Notes: generated by a model not told the origin, from the sequence alone. Positions 10,489 to 22,298 are shown, counted from the first letter of the stretch. The stretch: DNA of 64,000 nt from Narthecium ossifragum (GCA_963920575.1 OY986973.1:2372041-2436040); one strand, 5' to 3'. A program made the numbers and translations.

Positions 10489-13400
10489 ATGGACTTATGG
10501 GTTGCTGCGGTGGCGGCCAAGGTTGGGCATTTGACTAGGCATCGACAGAGCTCAGCGAATGATAGCGAGGAGGGCTTGCGGGCTTGCAAGAAGTTTGAAT
10601 CGGTTGACACGATGGATAGGAATATTGAGCAGAGGAGATTGGAGTCTGGAGGCAATCTTTTCCGTAGATTGATACGGAGACAAGTAGCAGAGGGTGCTGT
10701 TTCTAAAGGAGAGAAGATTTTGCCAAATTCTCCGGGAAGGTCTTTGAATGCATCTCAAGCTGATGGTTCGCTTGAAGCAGTGGCTGGCAGTTGCAGGATG
10801 AATGAAAATGGTTTGGTTGGTCCTAGAGAGTATCTTAGAGATGACAGCTCTTTGTTGAGCTTGCAGCCTTGGATTTTTAAGAAGGAACCCTGCCAATATG
10901 CCGGAGAGGAGATGAATGAAAATGGTGATTTTTCTGACAGTTTTAGTTATGATTCAAGTGAGACAGATTTTTCTCCAAGGAGTGTTTCTCTTGGTTATGG
11001 GCATGGTACGAACCGAAGATCTCTAAGAAGTAGGAGGTCTCGCAGATTTCCTGTTAAGCCACTTAATTCCATAGACAACTGTCTCATCCCTCCCCTCTAT
11101 TCAGAGCAGTTTGAGATCGATGATCATGTTTTTAGTTCATTTCCACCTCCAACAAAACCATGTATCAGGCCATTTTTGATAACTGACGGGGAGAAAATTA
11201 TCAGCAAGTCAACTTTTGATCCGCTAGGCATGCCATCTGAAAATGGGGTTCAAAAAGAAGTTGATGCCGTCAGTTCAGGAGCAATGAGAGATTTGGTTGG
11301 GGTTCCTGTTATCAGTTCAGTGAAGTATAAACGGAAGAGCAGGGAACCTGAGCCTGAAGTATCGGCTTTGCATTCTCAGAGATCAAACAACCTACCCCAG
11401 CTGCAAGGTACTAGCATCACCAGATGCTCATGCTATTTAACCATAATGTCTTGTCCTTTTTTGTTGAACTAATGTCAAAAATATTCCAAATAGTCAATTC
11501 CCTGAAGGTATTGTTCGCATTGGTGCGACAGTACAGAAAATGGCACGGAAGAAATGTCGCTTCAGAAATCCTCATATTGGATCTGAAAGAGTATAGACCA
11601 GAAAAGAAGTTCCTTGAATTTGCCAACTTCTTGAATCTGAGCTTTGCAGTGTTAGATCTGTTGTTTCAGATTTTCCTTGGTTTTTGTGCTTGAAGACATC
11701 AAGTCCTTGGGAAGTCAATGTAATTTGATACTTGTTCTTGACTCCTGACATTGGGCTTTGATGATACTCTTGGTCATGGCCACCTGATGAACTAGCAAAA
11801 ATATTAGTTCTTCATAAAACTTATGAGGTTCATTCTTCTATCATATGTTTGTTCATCATGCATTAATTTGATGAATGTAACTTTGTGTAGTAAGAATTCT
11901 GTCAACTTCAATTTAATACATATATTTGTTTCAAGCGTCAAAATTCATTGCAAAGACCAATGCACACACATACCCTGACTTTACATTCTTATCCAATGCA
12001 AATGTAGGATATATTGCAAATAAACACTTGCAGGAAGTAGGTAGTGAGGTCTCATACACTTTAGTGAGTTCTGCATAAATCTATTCCTTAAATCTTACAT
12101 GTCACTGCTAGATAGTCATTGTTGTCAGTTGTCACTGGACTTACATAATTGGCAAATCTTACATGCTTTGCATGTCTGTGAGGCATATTGTCTTGGTAGC
12201 AGATGATCTTGACGTTGTTGGACTCATTTCTACTGTTGATTGCTTGTGCTATGACCTTGGTATTTATGTGCCTAACCATGCTTCCAACTTGCTTCATGTT
12301 TGCTCTCTTACAGGTTCACCTGCAAGAATGCTTCTTTTTTCCCTTGGGATTGCCATTGGAGTGATGTTCAACGTACTGTCAAATAGAAAAGAAGTAAAGA
12401 AGTTGAACGATCTATTAAAGCAGACAGAAAACTTGGTTCAAGATTTACAGGAGGAGTTGGAGATGAAAACTTCATTTACTGTAAAGGAACTGGATAATGA
12501 AGTTTGTAGAAGTCAAGAACACAATGACAGTGATACAAATGGGAAAGAATCTCTTGAACTGCTTCAGAATCAACTTTCAGACTCCATCATCCATGTGCAG
12601 AAAGCAGATGAAGATGTCAGGTTGCCCATTTCAAAGGCTATACATAAGTCAGCATCAATGAGTAAGATCGAAGCAGAGCTTGAGGCCGAGCTTGAGAAAC
12701 TGGATCTGAACATGACCACCAAGAGTCTTTACGAGGTAGGCTTGTATTGTTCATTAAAATAACCATATATATGAAGACATATTTTTGCATGAAGAAGTAT
12801 CTTTTAAGCATTAATCTGAGATGATTTATTCTAGTCAGATTTGTTTTTTGCTGTTTCAACGTAGTTCTATGTAGTAGGTGAATCAGCTTTAGGGCTCTCT
12901 TCAATCGACTTGAATGTGCAATTGAGGTTATAGGATGTATAGGTGAAAGCTAAAAGGAAGTGGTTTCCTGATTTGAAAGGCATACCAAAATGTTCTCTTT
13001 GACCATATCTTGAGGCAAGATTTACAGTTAAAAAAGTATCAAATGTTGCACCAAAGATATGGCTATGCTTTCCAGGATATGAAAATACTGAATAGGCAGT
13101 TGGCTTCCACAGCTTCGTGAGGAACCAATGTTTCAGTAGTGGGTGTGTATTCCTTTGAATAATCCATATTTGCACTTATACTCTTTCTTTGCAAAGAACA
13201 GTGTGTAGCAATTCATTATCAATAACTTCTTTTCCAGATTGTTAGATGTCAATAGTCACTTGATTGTAAAGCTGTTGGTTGAGTTCATAGTTCTGGTACT
13301 TTGCAGCTTGATCCAGACCTAATAGCAGAAGTTGTGCATGGGGAGCTGAGGGATGACACATTTCATCATGGAGCTCGAGATGGTCAGGCTGATTCCCAGA

Positions 13401-14086
13401 GTGAGCACAGCAGCACCTCCACAACTGATATGCAAGATGGGAACTATGCAGTATCACCGAGGGAACTCAGCTTCCGTCTCCATGAAGTAGTCCAGTCCAG
13501 ATTAGAAGTACGAATCAAGGAGCTTGAGAGAGCACTCCATCAAAGCCAGAAGCAACTAGAGTCTATGAAATCCGAGCAAGCAATGTCCCAGAGAGCCTTC
13601 TCGAGTAGCGATATGGGGTCTTCTTCCAACCAGGAGAGCCCAAAGATCATGGGAAGAGATCAAAACATTTCGGATCTGCCCTTGTGCTTAAAACTAACCG
13701 GGGATGCGTTGAATGCATATGACGAAGCTTATGAAGAGTTCACGAAACTAGCTGATTTTGACGAAAAGAACCTGTCCTCAAGCAATATATGTGACCAGAA
13801 GCATGAACACAGTTTATGCCCAGCAAATCGAAGCTTGATTTGGGGCATGGAAGCTGGAGTGACGAACAAGTTGTCATCTGTCATTTCACATGAAAGGGAG
13901 CAAAAATGGGAAGAAACTTTTCGTGGGGAAGCTAACAACACTGATGGGAACGGTGGAGTTGATGAGTTTGAGTATGATTCTGACGATGAAGAGAAGAGAT
14001 TCATCCAGCAAATTCTGGAGAGAACAAGGCAAGGATCTCCTGCACTAACACTTGCTCAGAAAATGCTGTTTTCCTTGGATAACTAA
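10489..14086 (+). CDS. POLAR-like coiled-coil protein
   Basis: Three exons, 10489-11407, 12314-12735 and 13307-14086, with GT-AG introns and matching phases, giving 706 aa. The first exon is low-complexity, Ser-rich and basic (RSLRSRRSRRF). Exon 2 opens with a hydrophobic helix (MLLFSLGIAIGVMFNVLS) and then coiled coil (KKLNDLLKQTENLVQDLQEE). The end of exon 2 has repeated EAELEAELEKLDLNM. Exon 3 begins LDPDLIAEVVHGEL and later carries ELSFRLHEVVQSRLE, then coiled coil. This block order is what I know from proteins named POLAR-like, after POLAR LOCALIZATION DURING ASYMMETRIC DIVISION AND REDISTRIBUTION, a polarity scaffold of the stomatal lineage. The orthology, and any role in polarity, is inference. 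The ATG is the first in frame after a purine-rich leader. The acidic C-terminus contains YDSDDEEKRF. Confidence 0.75.
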
Positions 14087-14867
14087 GAGTAGAGATCATC
14101 TTCTCAAAAAAAAAAAACAACTAAGAGTAGAGATTGTAGTTTTCCCCATTGGCCATTCTTATTAGGTTTTTGATCCTTTTAGTAGTAGTGAAAAAATGGT
14201 AAGATTGAAGATTTCATAATTCCTTGTACTCAAAGCAAGAAACCGATTCCAGTGTAAACCATCATTGTTAGCATGTTTACATTATGTTGTTAGTGAGATT
14301 ATGCCTATTTTTAATGATGGAGATAAGGATGGGAAGCTAGACGATAATCTGCATGATGAAAAAAAGAATACAGCTACAAGCAACATCAGTTGGTTTTTAC
14401 TCGTTCACAGTAGCTAATAATGCACAATTGAGGGACATAAATCTGATCATTTAAGTTTCAAACACCAGAAGGTTTTAAAAATTGTCGCCATTGTTATGCA
14501 AACAAAACAGCTTCGCCAAGGAAGTCTTTTGTTTTCTAGAAGATTTCTTATTCTTCCCTGCAGTATCTGTAGATTTTCTTCTTTCCTTCCGCATTTGCAG
14601 ATATTCGTTTAACACTTTTTTCCAGAGTCATGGTCTAATAAAACACATCTTTACTAGCTCTGGATCAGCGACAACTTCATCCTTATTGCTTTCTAAACAT
14701 AATGAATTCCCAGCATATGGAAGCCACAACTGGCTCATGGAACAATTGCCCTGCTATAATAGAGTACCATACCTGACGTTGTTACAGAGTGACAACAGTT
14801 TGCAATAATTGAGTGCTTGCCAAAACCTGGGCAAGCTAGCCGAGTCAGTAATAGGTTAAATTTCTTC
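14087..14867 (+). other. 3' UTR and spacer downstream of the POLAR-like gene
   Basis: No gene recognised. An A-rich run near 14107-14117 and a short direct repeat (AACTAAGAGTAGAGAT, twice within 14081-14136) follow the stop codon. The rest is AT-rich spacer up to the LINE tail. Confidence 0.5.
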
Positions 14868-15960
14868 TTTTTTTTTTTGATTAATTGAGCCCAAAAGGCT
14901 AGACCAAGCGAGGGGTTAAGTACAAAATCACCCTAAAGGACTTGGGACATACCCCACAGTCCCCACTGAATCCATAAGGTCCAGACGGAGTCAAAGGGCT
15001 TCACGAGCCAACCAGTCAGCACGCATATTTTCTTCACGAGGGATGTAGGAGACATGGAAATCAGTGAAGTTGCGTCCAAACCACCATATTTCTTGCACAG
15101 TACGCCTGCTCTCCTCAGTTAATGGCATTCTGCCCTCTAACATTCTGATTGCATGAAGTGAGTCGCTCTCAATAAGTATCTGTCTAAAGCCGCGCTGCTG
15201 TGCGATATTAGTTGCTAAATGGATGGCACAGAGCTCCCCAAGGAGAATGGAGTTGGCGGTTTGTGAGGTGCTCTCAGACCACAGAAGAAGATCATCGTCG
15301 CCAATGCACGCCACTCCAATGCCCGCTGTGCCTGAGAGCGTATGAAAGGAAGCGTCAGTTTGGAGTCTAATACCTGTGGCTTCCACTGAAGGTGCCTTCG
15401 TCTTGTGAAGGTCGGTAATGTTGATGTACTCCCTGAACTGCCACCTGATCAAGCGCGCCAGGTCTCGAGCAGCTGAGCCCTGCTCCCCTGCAGCCACCCT
15501 ACATCTCTCCTTCCAGATCCACCATGCACCATAGACCAGTAAGGACTTCGCGCGCACTCCCTCCATAGTTTTCCGAGGTTGACATAGAAGATGAAGGAAG
15601 CGATCCATGGTTAAGTTGCACCCAGCAATGGAAGCTTGAGGAAGCACTCCACTCCAGACCTCCCGCGCAAAGCCACAGTCAAAAAGCAAGTGCTCTGGAG
15701 TCTCTTCAGCAAGGCAGCAGCGAGGGCAAAGGTGCTCAGAGGAAAGGCAGAAGTTCCAAAGCACAGACTTGGTCGACAATCTCCCATGAAGGAGCTTCCA
15801 GAGAAACGTCTTCACCCTTGGGCCTGCGAGAGCATTCCAAGTGCTTCTCCATAGTTGTGATTGATCCTCAATAGCATGCGCGTCCTCCAAAAACTCGAGC
15901 ATATGATAAGCAGAGGCCGAGGAATATCTTGTGCATAACCACATTTCGGTTATGACCCTG
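14868..15960 (-). mobile_element. 5'-truncated LINE (L1-type non-LTR retrotransposon)
   Basis: The minus strand reads a C-terminal coding part (see 14991-15944), a ~120-nt 3' UTR ending CTAGCCTTTTGGGCTCAA, a few bases, then an 11-nt A tail (plus-strand T run 14868-14878). Only the 3' kilobase is present, typical of 5'-truncated L1 insertions. I could not find a convincing target-site duplication, so the 5' edge near 15960 is approximate. Confidence 0.85.
14991..15944 (-). pseudogene. LINE ORF2 C-terminus: zf-RVT plus RNase H
   Basis: A 317-residue open frame. The N-terminal half has the plant zf-RVT pattern: WNALAGPRVKTFLWKLLHGR, then CPRCCLAEETPEHLLFDC. The C-terminal half is an RNase H domain with TDASF, LLGELCAIHLA, ESDSLHAI and YIPREENMRADWLARE, so the catalytic Asp/Glu/Asp pattern is retained. 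Endonuclease and reverse transcriptase domains are missing, so it cannot transpose on its own. The long intact frame suggests a fairly recent insertion. Confidence 0.88.
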
Positions 15961-15993
15961 CCATTTGATGCTGATAATAACCCTGGAACACAA

Positions 15994-16055
15994 AAGTCAC
16001 GTTAAATCGAGGTTAGAACCTCAAAAAATTGCAAAACCTCGATTTAACGTGACTT
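15994..16055. repeat. Perfect 21-bp inverted repeat (20-nt loop)
   Basis: Arms 15994-16014 and 16035-16055 are exact reverse complements, starting AAGTCACGTTAAATCG on the left. The loop contains another AACCTC that can pair with the GAGGTT at the inner end of the left arm. It lies just right of the LINE end and downstream of the stop of the minus-strand RNA-binding protein gene, so it may be in that gene's 3' region. Confidence 0.75.
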
Positions 16056-16297
16056 CATAAAACCAAGCAACATTTGGGCCAATTACTCTGGTACAGCAAT
16101 ATTACTTATATAAAACCTCGCTAATGCCCCAGGGCGGATGCACTACAGAGTTCCAGTTACGGGCCATTAAAACAGACGATGTATAGGGAGAGTTACAAGC
16201 AACAACAGATGGTTGTACTGAGTATATAACTAATAATGCTAAACCAATTGCAAAAAGTCCATTGAGTTCCAAATATCAGCAGGCTCTTCGAGTTTTA

Positions 16298-18623
16298 TCA
16301 CCCTTGCTTGTTGGCGAAGCCATCAGGCTCATCATCATCATCCTTGTAAGTGTTGTTCAACAAGTCCTTATTGCCATTAGCATAGCCACCCCCTCTGCTA
16401 TCCAGATTGTTGTCATATTGGCTGCCACCGCCACCATATCCCACGGAACCATCCACACCATATCCAGTGGTGCTTCCACCACTGGCAAAACTATTACCGT
16501 CGGCAACAGTTGCATGGCCATCACCACCGCTGCCACCTTCAGCTACACCATAATTGCCAACACTGTTGGTTCCACCAGAACCCCCACCTCCACTGTTGTA
16601 GCTATTTCCACCATAATTACTGCTGCTGCCACCAAAGGCACTGCCTCCAGCAAACCCGCCCTCACCACTATTATAGCCACCGCCAGTTCCAGAATAGCCA
16701 ACCCCACCACCACCATAGCCACCATCTCCACCACTATAGCCGCCACCACCACCATAGTTGCCGCTGCCACCTCTGTAACCGCCACCACCATAGCCACCAC
16801 CTCCGTAGCCGCCACCGCCATAGCTGCCACCACCTCCGTAGCCGCCACCGCCATAGCCACCGCCGTCACCACCTCCGTAGCCTCCGCCGCCACCGCGAAA
16901 CCCTCCCGTACGATCATTAGCATAATTCACTCTAACCATACGACCATGTAAGTCCTGATAAAGCATAGAGTATCATAATTTAGTTACCTTTAGAAGGCGC
17001 AGATACTCATCATATACGTTCAGAATCTAAAAAGCATCAAACACATTAGAGCATATCAAGCAAGTCAATACATCAGCTAATTATAACTTTACACACAGCA
17101 ATGAACTTGCACCAAATTGTCTAGTTGATGAAAGCAATGTGTACAAGTATTAATAGCATTTTCAATTAGAAAAAAAGTACTGCAAAATCTCCTCTTAGTT
17201 ATGCATACTGATGCTCAGATTTGTAAAGCCACGAAAGAGGCTTCTGCATTTACTTTCCACTAAGTATTTTAGTTGTTGCTTGTCCATCCATTTTCCTTGA
17301 ATACATTAGCAAGTCATCACAGTTTGACATCTACAAATCTAAAAATGGTTAAGGAAATGACATTCATATCTGCTATAAAACAAAGGCAACCAATAAATTG
17401 AAGATAGGATACTATCAGCGAGATATAGCTGGCAGATATAAAAATGCTGGTTTTAGAGATTGGTAAATAGCAAAGAATAGCGGAAGAAAAAGCTACACTA
17501 GAGAAATCTAAGAAGTCTGCCAATGGCAGAGGGAAATGAGGGAGACAACAGTGATAGTAATTCCATTACCTGCCTTTATACCATCAATTACATGTTCTCT
17601 AGTCTAATGTTAACATTTTGGTAAATTACGACGAGCAGCAAAAAGAAAGCTACATTAGAAAAATCCAACAAATCTGCCAATAGTAAGTGAAAATGAGGGA
17701 GACAACAGAAATAGTATCTCCATTACCTGCTCCTATATATCATCAATTACTTGTTCTATAGCCTAATATTAACGTCGGCAATGTCTCTAATGTTTATAGC
17801 CCATCCCCACACACTACTCCATTCCATATGATTTAGAGCCTTACTTTGGAGATTTTTCCAGGTGCTACTGATTTTGATGTTGACATAATTAATATTCTTT
17901 AACAGTTGCATTGTAAAATTAGTAGTCCAGCACACTTCTCCATAGTCTAATTCACACAATTTTGAGCCTGACTTGAGAAATTTTTTCAGGTGGAGCTTTG
18001 TGTGTTGTGAAATCAGTCTAATAAATGGACTTAAAAATCAATACTTGCTAAAAGGACCTTTAAAAAGTCAAATTAAATCCATTATATTTCATTTGAAACA
18101 TGAACCCCTTGATGTAAAATAACTCAAAAATCTCGAAACAACATTATAAACCCGTCAAAACCATTACCTTTCCATCCATGCCACTCATGGCAGCAGAGGC
18201 CTCATCACCGGATGTAAAAGTCACAAATCCAAAACCTCTAGATCTACCAGTGTCCCGATCCATGATCACCCTAGCTGATAATATACACATCTTGGCTAAT
18301 CAAAAAACATGTCGAAGATATTATTAGTCTGAAATTCACAAAAAGGTTAAAAAGTGTGCCTTCAATCACTTCGCCATAGCCGGTGAATGCTTCTCTCAAG
18401 CTTTGGTCATCAGTACTATATGAAAGTCCTGAAATTAGGAAAACAAATTACTAAACAGATAACTGTGATGCTAACAAAGAAAGAGGATAATTGTCTAGAA
18501 ATAGTATTGCAAACCTCCAATAAAGAGTTTCGATGATGACATGCATCTTATTGCTTGGTATACTGATGGATTGCATGTGATAGCTTTCTTAACAAGATTT
18601 CCAAGTTTATTGCTAAAAGCCAT
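16298..18623 (-). CDS. Glycine-rich RNA-binding protein, mitochondrial type
   Basis: Four exons on the minus strand: 18623-18515, 18428-18360, 18274-18168 and 16954-16298, giving 313 aa. The N-terminus [15 protein letters not shown] is basic and Ser-rich, like a mitochondrial presequence. One RRM follows (about 31-110) with RNP2 KLFIGGLS and RNP1 RGFGFVTF. Residues ~115-290 are a Gly/Tyr/Ser-rich tail with GGYGGG repeats, and the end is acidic [12 protein letters not shown]. Such proteins bind RNA and, in the mitochondrial subgroup, take part in RNA editing and cold responses (family knowledge). Intron 2 must use a GC donor (AAG|GCACAC) to keep GEVIEARVIMD in frame. A leader intron is likely, with its 3' splice site just upstream of the ATG. 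The final intron is ~1.2 kb. Confidence 0.92.
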
Positions 18624-19597
18624 TGTTTTAAACCTGAAACAAAAAGCAGAAAAAATAGGCTCACAAACACAAGTCTTATTTAAAATAAAAAAGTACCATC
18701 AAACATGAGACACTATCGGTTGTTTCCTTTTCAAGCTTACTAGAAATACAACACGTCCTAGTCATTACATCAACATTTAATCAAAAGCCATATTGCAATC
18801 TAATGAAATTGAGAAAAGGAGAAACTTCAGCTTCTTATTGTTCTGCCACAACGATCTTCAGAAAATACATATTCTCCACATTTAGATTAAAATCACGAAA
18901 TAAAGTAGACCTATAGATAAATGTCCAAAAAGAGAATGACAGAAGATCCAACTCCATAAAGACCATAACTACTAAAATTGCAATACAAGCCCATCTAAGT
19001 GACACAAGAAGGGTAAGGACAATAACAGTATTGGTTCTTTAGCTGATGAATAATGATACTTTTGTGAAGAAACAAACTGATCCAATCAACGCGTTCCATG
19101 AGTTAACCAATTACAATACAGCACACAAACATATTCCATAATCACATTTTCCAGTATACAACAACCATCTCGGTCACTATTCAACATGAAGAGTCCAAAA
19201 TTTATCTTACCGTCAAATCAAATGGTAATATCTAATGGGAAACAGCACAAATAAACCTACAAAAATTAACAAACATAGCATTCCAAATCCATTGATAATA
19301 CGGTTCCTAGAAGCAGAAATCTTCAAGAAACAAAGCCAAGAAGGATCATGACCGAACGATTTCGATCATGCAACAAGAGAATCATACATATGCCGGCGTG
19401 AAAGAACCAAAGATCCAGAAAGGGAGCCAAAGAATGATGCGATTATTCCAAGAAACCTAGAAAAGAAACGACAGTAATCGAAACCTAGGCTTAGGGTTTC
19501 ACAAGAAGGGTACCTTCTCGGGACCCGGAGGGACTAAATAAAACCCTCACTCTCTCCGATCAAACTGATGGGGTTTACTGGGAGAGAAGGGTTCGGG

Positions 19598-19606
19598 CTT
19601 TTATAG
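19598..19606 (-). promoter_or_regulatory. TATA box of the RNA-binding protein gene
   Basis: The minus strand reads CTATAAAAG, followed about 30 nt downstream by a CT-rich stretch typical of a plant transcription start (near 19560-19570). The position fits a leader exon near 19510-19570 that is spliced to the coding exons. Confidence 0.55.
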
Positions 19607-19623
19607 CGGTCGGCACTGAGCCA

Positions 19624-20275
19624 TCTAATCTAGCACAAGATGCGTTTTGGGCCGTTGGATCAGAATATCTCAGCTGTAGAGATGCGCATATGAGAGAAAT
19701 AATTAGAAATTTGTTTATATACCTGGTATTTGTCTCAAAATCAAAATAAATCCTCAGAATTTTAAAAATGTCTTGATAGTCTTATAAATATTCTCTTCCA
19801 TCTACGTATCATTAATATCAATTTTGATCATGTCTTTATGCCAATTTTGAGCCCCCCTTATAATAATAAAATTAGGCCAGAGCAACGATTCGAATTTAAA
19901 GAGGATATTAAGACAAATAGCACCGTCTGAACACAAACAAAAACCCTCAAAATAGTTACAAATCAAAAGAGGTATGTACTAAATTACAATAAAAAAAGCT
20001 TAAACAAATAATTGCATAATTTATTTTTCAAAAAACTATCTTAAAAATTAAAACGAATTTATATGTTGTTATATTCAGTTTGACATATATATATTTATCA
20101 AAATCATCAATAATTACAACAAAAATTAAAAATATATATAATTTAATCTGAAGAATATACTAATAATTCCAATTATCACATATCTATGGGTTTATTTCTC
20201 TCTCTCATCTGCTGAGATCCACATCTACTCGGAAGACCTACGGCGTCGTCCCTTCGCCGGCGCTCGCCGTCCCAA
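19624..20275. promoter_or_regulatory. Shared upstream region of two divergent genes
   Basis: AT-rich, no coding sequence. The RNA-binding protein gene leaves to the left and the presenilin gene to the right. A CT-rich leader (TTTCTCTCTCTCATC, near 20193) precedes the presenilin ATG. Confidence 0.45.
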
Positions 20276-21553
20276 ATGGCCGAGACCTCTGAGACCCCAA
20301 GCCTCTTGGACACCCTTGGCGAGGAGATCATCCGCATCATCACCCCGGTCTCCACCTGCATGCTCCTCGTCGTCCTCCTCGTCACCACCCTCGAATCCTC
20401 CGGTTCCCCTCTCACCTCCATCGCCACTATCGCCTACCCGGAGGCCGCCTCCGACTCCACCTGGGACAAGGTCAAAGACGCCCTCTTGAACTCCCTCGTC
20501 TTCGTCGCCGTCATCACGGCTCTCACCTTCTTCTTGGTCTTCTTATTCTACATCCGATGCACCAAGTGCCTCAAATACTACATGGCTTTCTCTTCTTTCG
20601 TGGTTTTGAGCTTCATGGGCGGTGAAATTTTGCTCCTTTTGATTAGCCATTTTGATATCCCCATCGATTCCGTCTCTTTTGTAGTGCTTTTGTTCAATTT
20701 CTCGGTGGTCGGAGTGATGGCGGTGTTCATGTCGAAGGTGCCCATTGTGGTCACGCAGGCGTATTTGGTGGTTATTGGGGTGTTGGTGGCTTATTGGTTC
20801 ACTCTTCTGCCGGAGTGGACCACTTGGGCTCTCTTGGTTGCCATGGCTTTGTATGATCTTGCCGCCGTCTTGCTGCCCGGTGGTCCATTGAGGCTTTTAG
20901 TGGAGCTGGCGATCTCTAGAGATGAAGAGATACCCGCGCTGGTCTACGAGGCTCGGCCCATCGAGAGCCAGCCGGGTGAAAGGAGGGGATTGTGGAGGAG
21001 AAGCCATTCACATAGTGATTCCAATGCTAATCCTGTTGCAAATTCGAATGCTTCGGCTGTTCCGGCCACTGTGTCGTCGGCGACGGAGGCTAGATTGATT
21101 ACTCCTCCTAGTGAGGACTCGGATACTCCGGTCATCGCCGGTACATTGGGGGAGACGAGATTGGTAATTGCTGAAGAGGAGTCTTCTCGAGGGTCGACTG
21201 TACCGCAATTAACTGCTCCATTGATTCAGCGCCGGTTAGAAAGGGATGAAGAAGATGACGTTGATGGGATCGGCTTAGGCTCGAGTGGAGCAATCAAGCT
21301 GGGATTGGGAGACTTCATCTTCTACAGCGTGCTGGTAGGGAGGGCGGCATTGTATGATTTCATGACGGTATATGCTTGCTATCTTGCGATCATAGCGGGG
21401 CTCGGTGTTACTTTGATGCTCTTAGCCTTCTATCGGAAGGCTTTGCCTGCACTTCCTGTCTCTGTACTGCTTGGAGTGTTGTTTTATGCGCTGACACGCA
21501 TGTTCTTAGAATTGTTTGTGGTTCAGTGCTCAATCAACCTGTTGATGTTCTAG
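20276..21553 (+). CDS. Presenilin (gamma-secretase-type intramembrane aspartyl protease)
   Basis: A single uninterrupted frame of 425 aa. Catalytic motifs are intact: ALYDLAAV (Asp ~194) in TM6, LGLGDF (Asp ~346) in TM7, and PALP (~391) before the last segment. The N-terminal half has six hydrophobic segments (for example STCMLLVVLLVTTLES and ALLNSLVFVAVITALTFFLV). A long hydrophilic loop (about 220-335, Ser/Asn- and acid-rich) separates the two catalytic halves, as in presenilins. Presenilin is the catalytic subunit of gamma-secretase; plant forms locate to endomembranes and have no confirmed Notch-like substrate (family knowledge). The 5' half has GC-rich third positions (CTC, GTC), a codon gradient common in monocot genes. 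The gene is intronless here. Confidence 0.95.
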   Translation: MAETSETPSLLDTLGEEIIRIITPVSTCMLLVVLLVTTLESSGSPLTSIATIAYPEAASDSTWDKVKDALLNSLVFVAVITALTFFLVFLFYIRCTKCLKYYMAFSSFVVLSFMGGEILLLLISHFDIPIDSVSFVVLLFNFSVVGVMAVFMSKVPIVVTQAYLVVIGVLVAYWFTLLPEWTTWALLVAMALYDLAAVLLPGGPLRLLVELAISRDEEIPALVYEARPIESQPGERRGLWRRSHSHSDSNANPVANSNASAVPATVSSATEARLITPPSEDSDTPVIAGTLGETRLVIAEEESSRGSTVPQLTAPLIQRRLERDEEDDVDGIGLGSSGAIKLGLGDFIFYSVLVGRAALYDFMTVYACYLAIIAGLGVTLMLLAFYRKALPALPVSVLLGVLFYALTRMFLELFVVQCSINLLMF

Positions 21554-21773
21554 GATTTCATTCTTCGTATTGAAAGGAAATTTATGCGTATCATGGCTTC
21601 TTTGTTATCTGTTGCTGCAGTGCTTCAAAAGCATATTCTGTAAATATTCCGCTCTTCCGGAACTAAAGGGGTGCTATATGACAATAATCAAGGTTTTTCA
21701 GATTTCTGACGTAGGTTTAATTTTTTTTAGGGTGATATATGTAAAATTAAACTTTAATAACTCCTTCAGGAAA

Positions 21774-22029
21774 TCAATCTTATAAGGAGCAATAACGGTT
21801 AACCTGTATTAATTCATATCCCCTAAGTTTCTTTATATATATTCTCTGAGTTTGCTTTATATTGGCTATGTTTTATGGTGACAGTGAATAAAAAGCTATG
21901 ACCAACCTTCGAACCCTGAACCACCTACGGGTCAATACAGCCGTCTAATCAGACAAACCACAAGGAGTTTGTTAAAATTTTATATTAATAATAACTAAAA
22001 ACTGTGCCATGGGCACATGTGAGTACTAG
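21774..22029 (+). mobile_element. Short non-autonomous Helitron-like element, copy 1
   Basis: Starts TCAATCTTATAAGGAGCAAT after an A and ends with hairpin GTGCC-ATG-GGCAC, nine bases, then CTAG followed by T. This fits Helitron rules (5' TC, 3' hairpin then CTRR, insertion between A and T, no target-site duplication). The 5' terminus matches the element at 58333-58575 over about 25 bases while the interior differs. 256 bp, no coding sequence. Confidence 0.7.
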
Positions 22030-22298
22030 TGCCCTTATAATAGAGGTTCCTTTGTATCTTGTGCTGTAAGGTGCTGCACCTATGCACAGTCGATGCCTTC
22101 CTTGTTGCAGGAATACTGAAGAACCTCATTTCAGTCTCAAATTACAGAGACTATAAAGCAGAGATAGTTACTTTCACAATTACAAATTTATGCTTTGACG
22201 CATGAGTCATTTGTTGCATCCTTTCTACAACTTTGCCAAAATACAATGATAAAGAATCTAAAAAGAAAAGATGGGAAGAATTGATACATAAGCGTGCC

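Noticed and set aside
16543..16923. Minus-strand Val/Ala/Met-rich frame
   Set aside because: An out-of-frame reading of the same glycine-rich repeat.
16262..16951. Long plus-strand open frame of Thr/Ile/Ala-rich sequence
   Set aside because: It is antisense to the glycine-rich tail of the RNA-binding protein; GGN-rich codons keep the opposite strand open.
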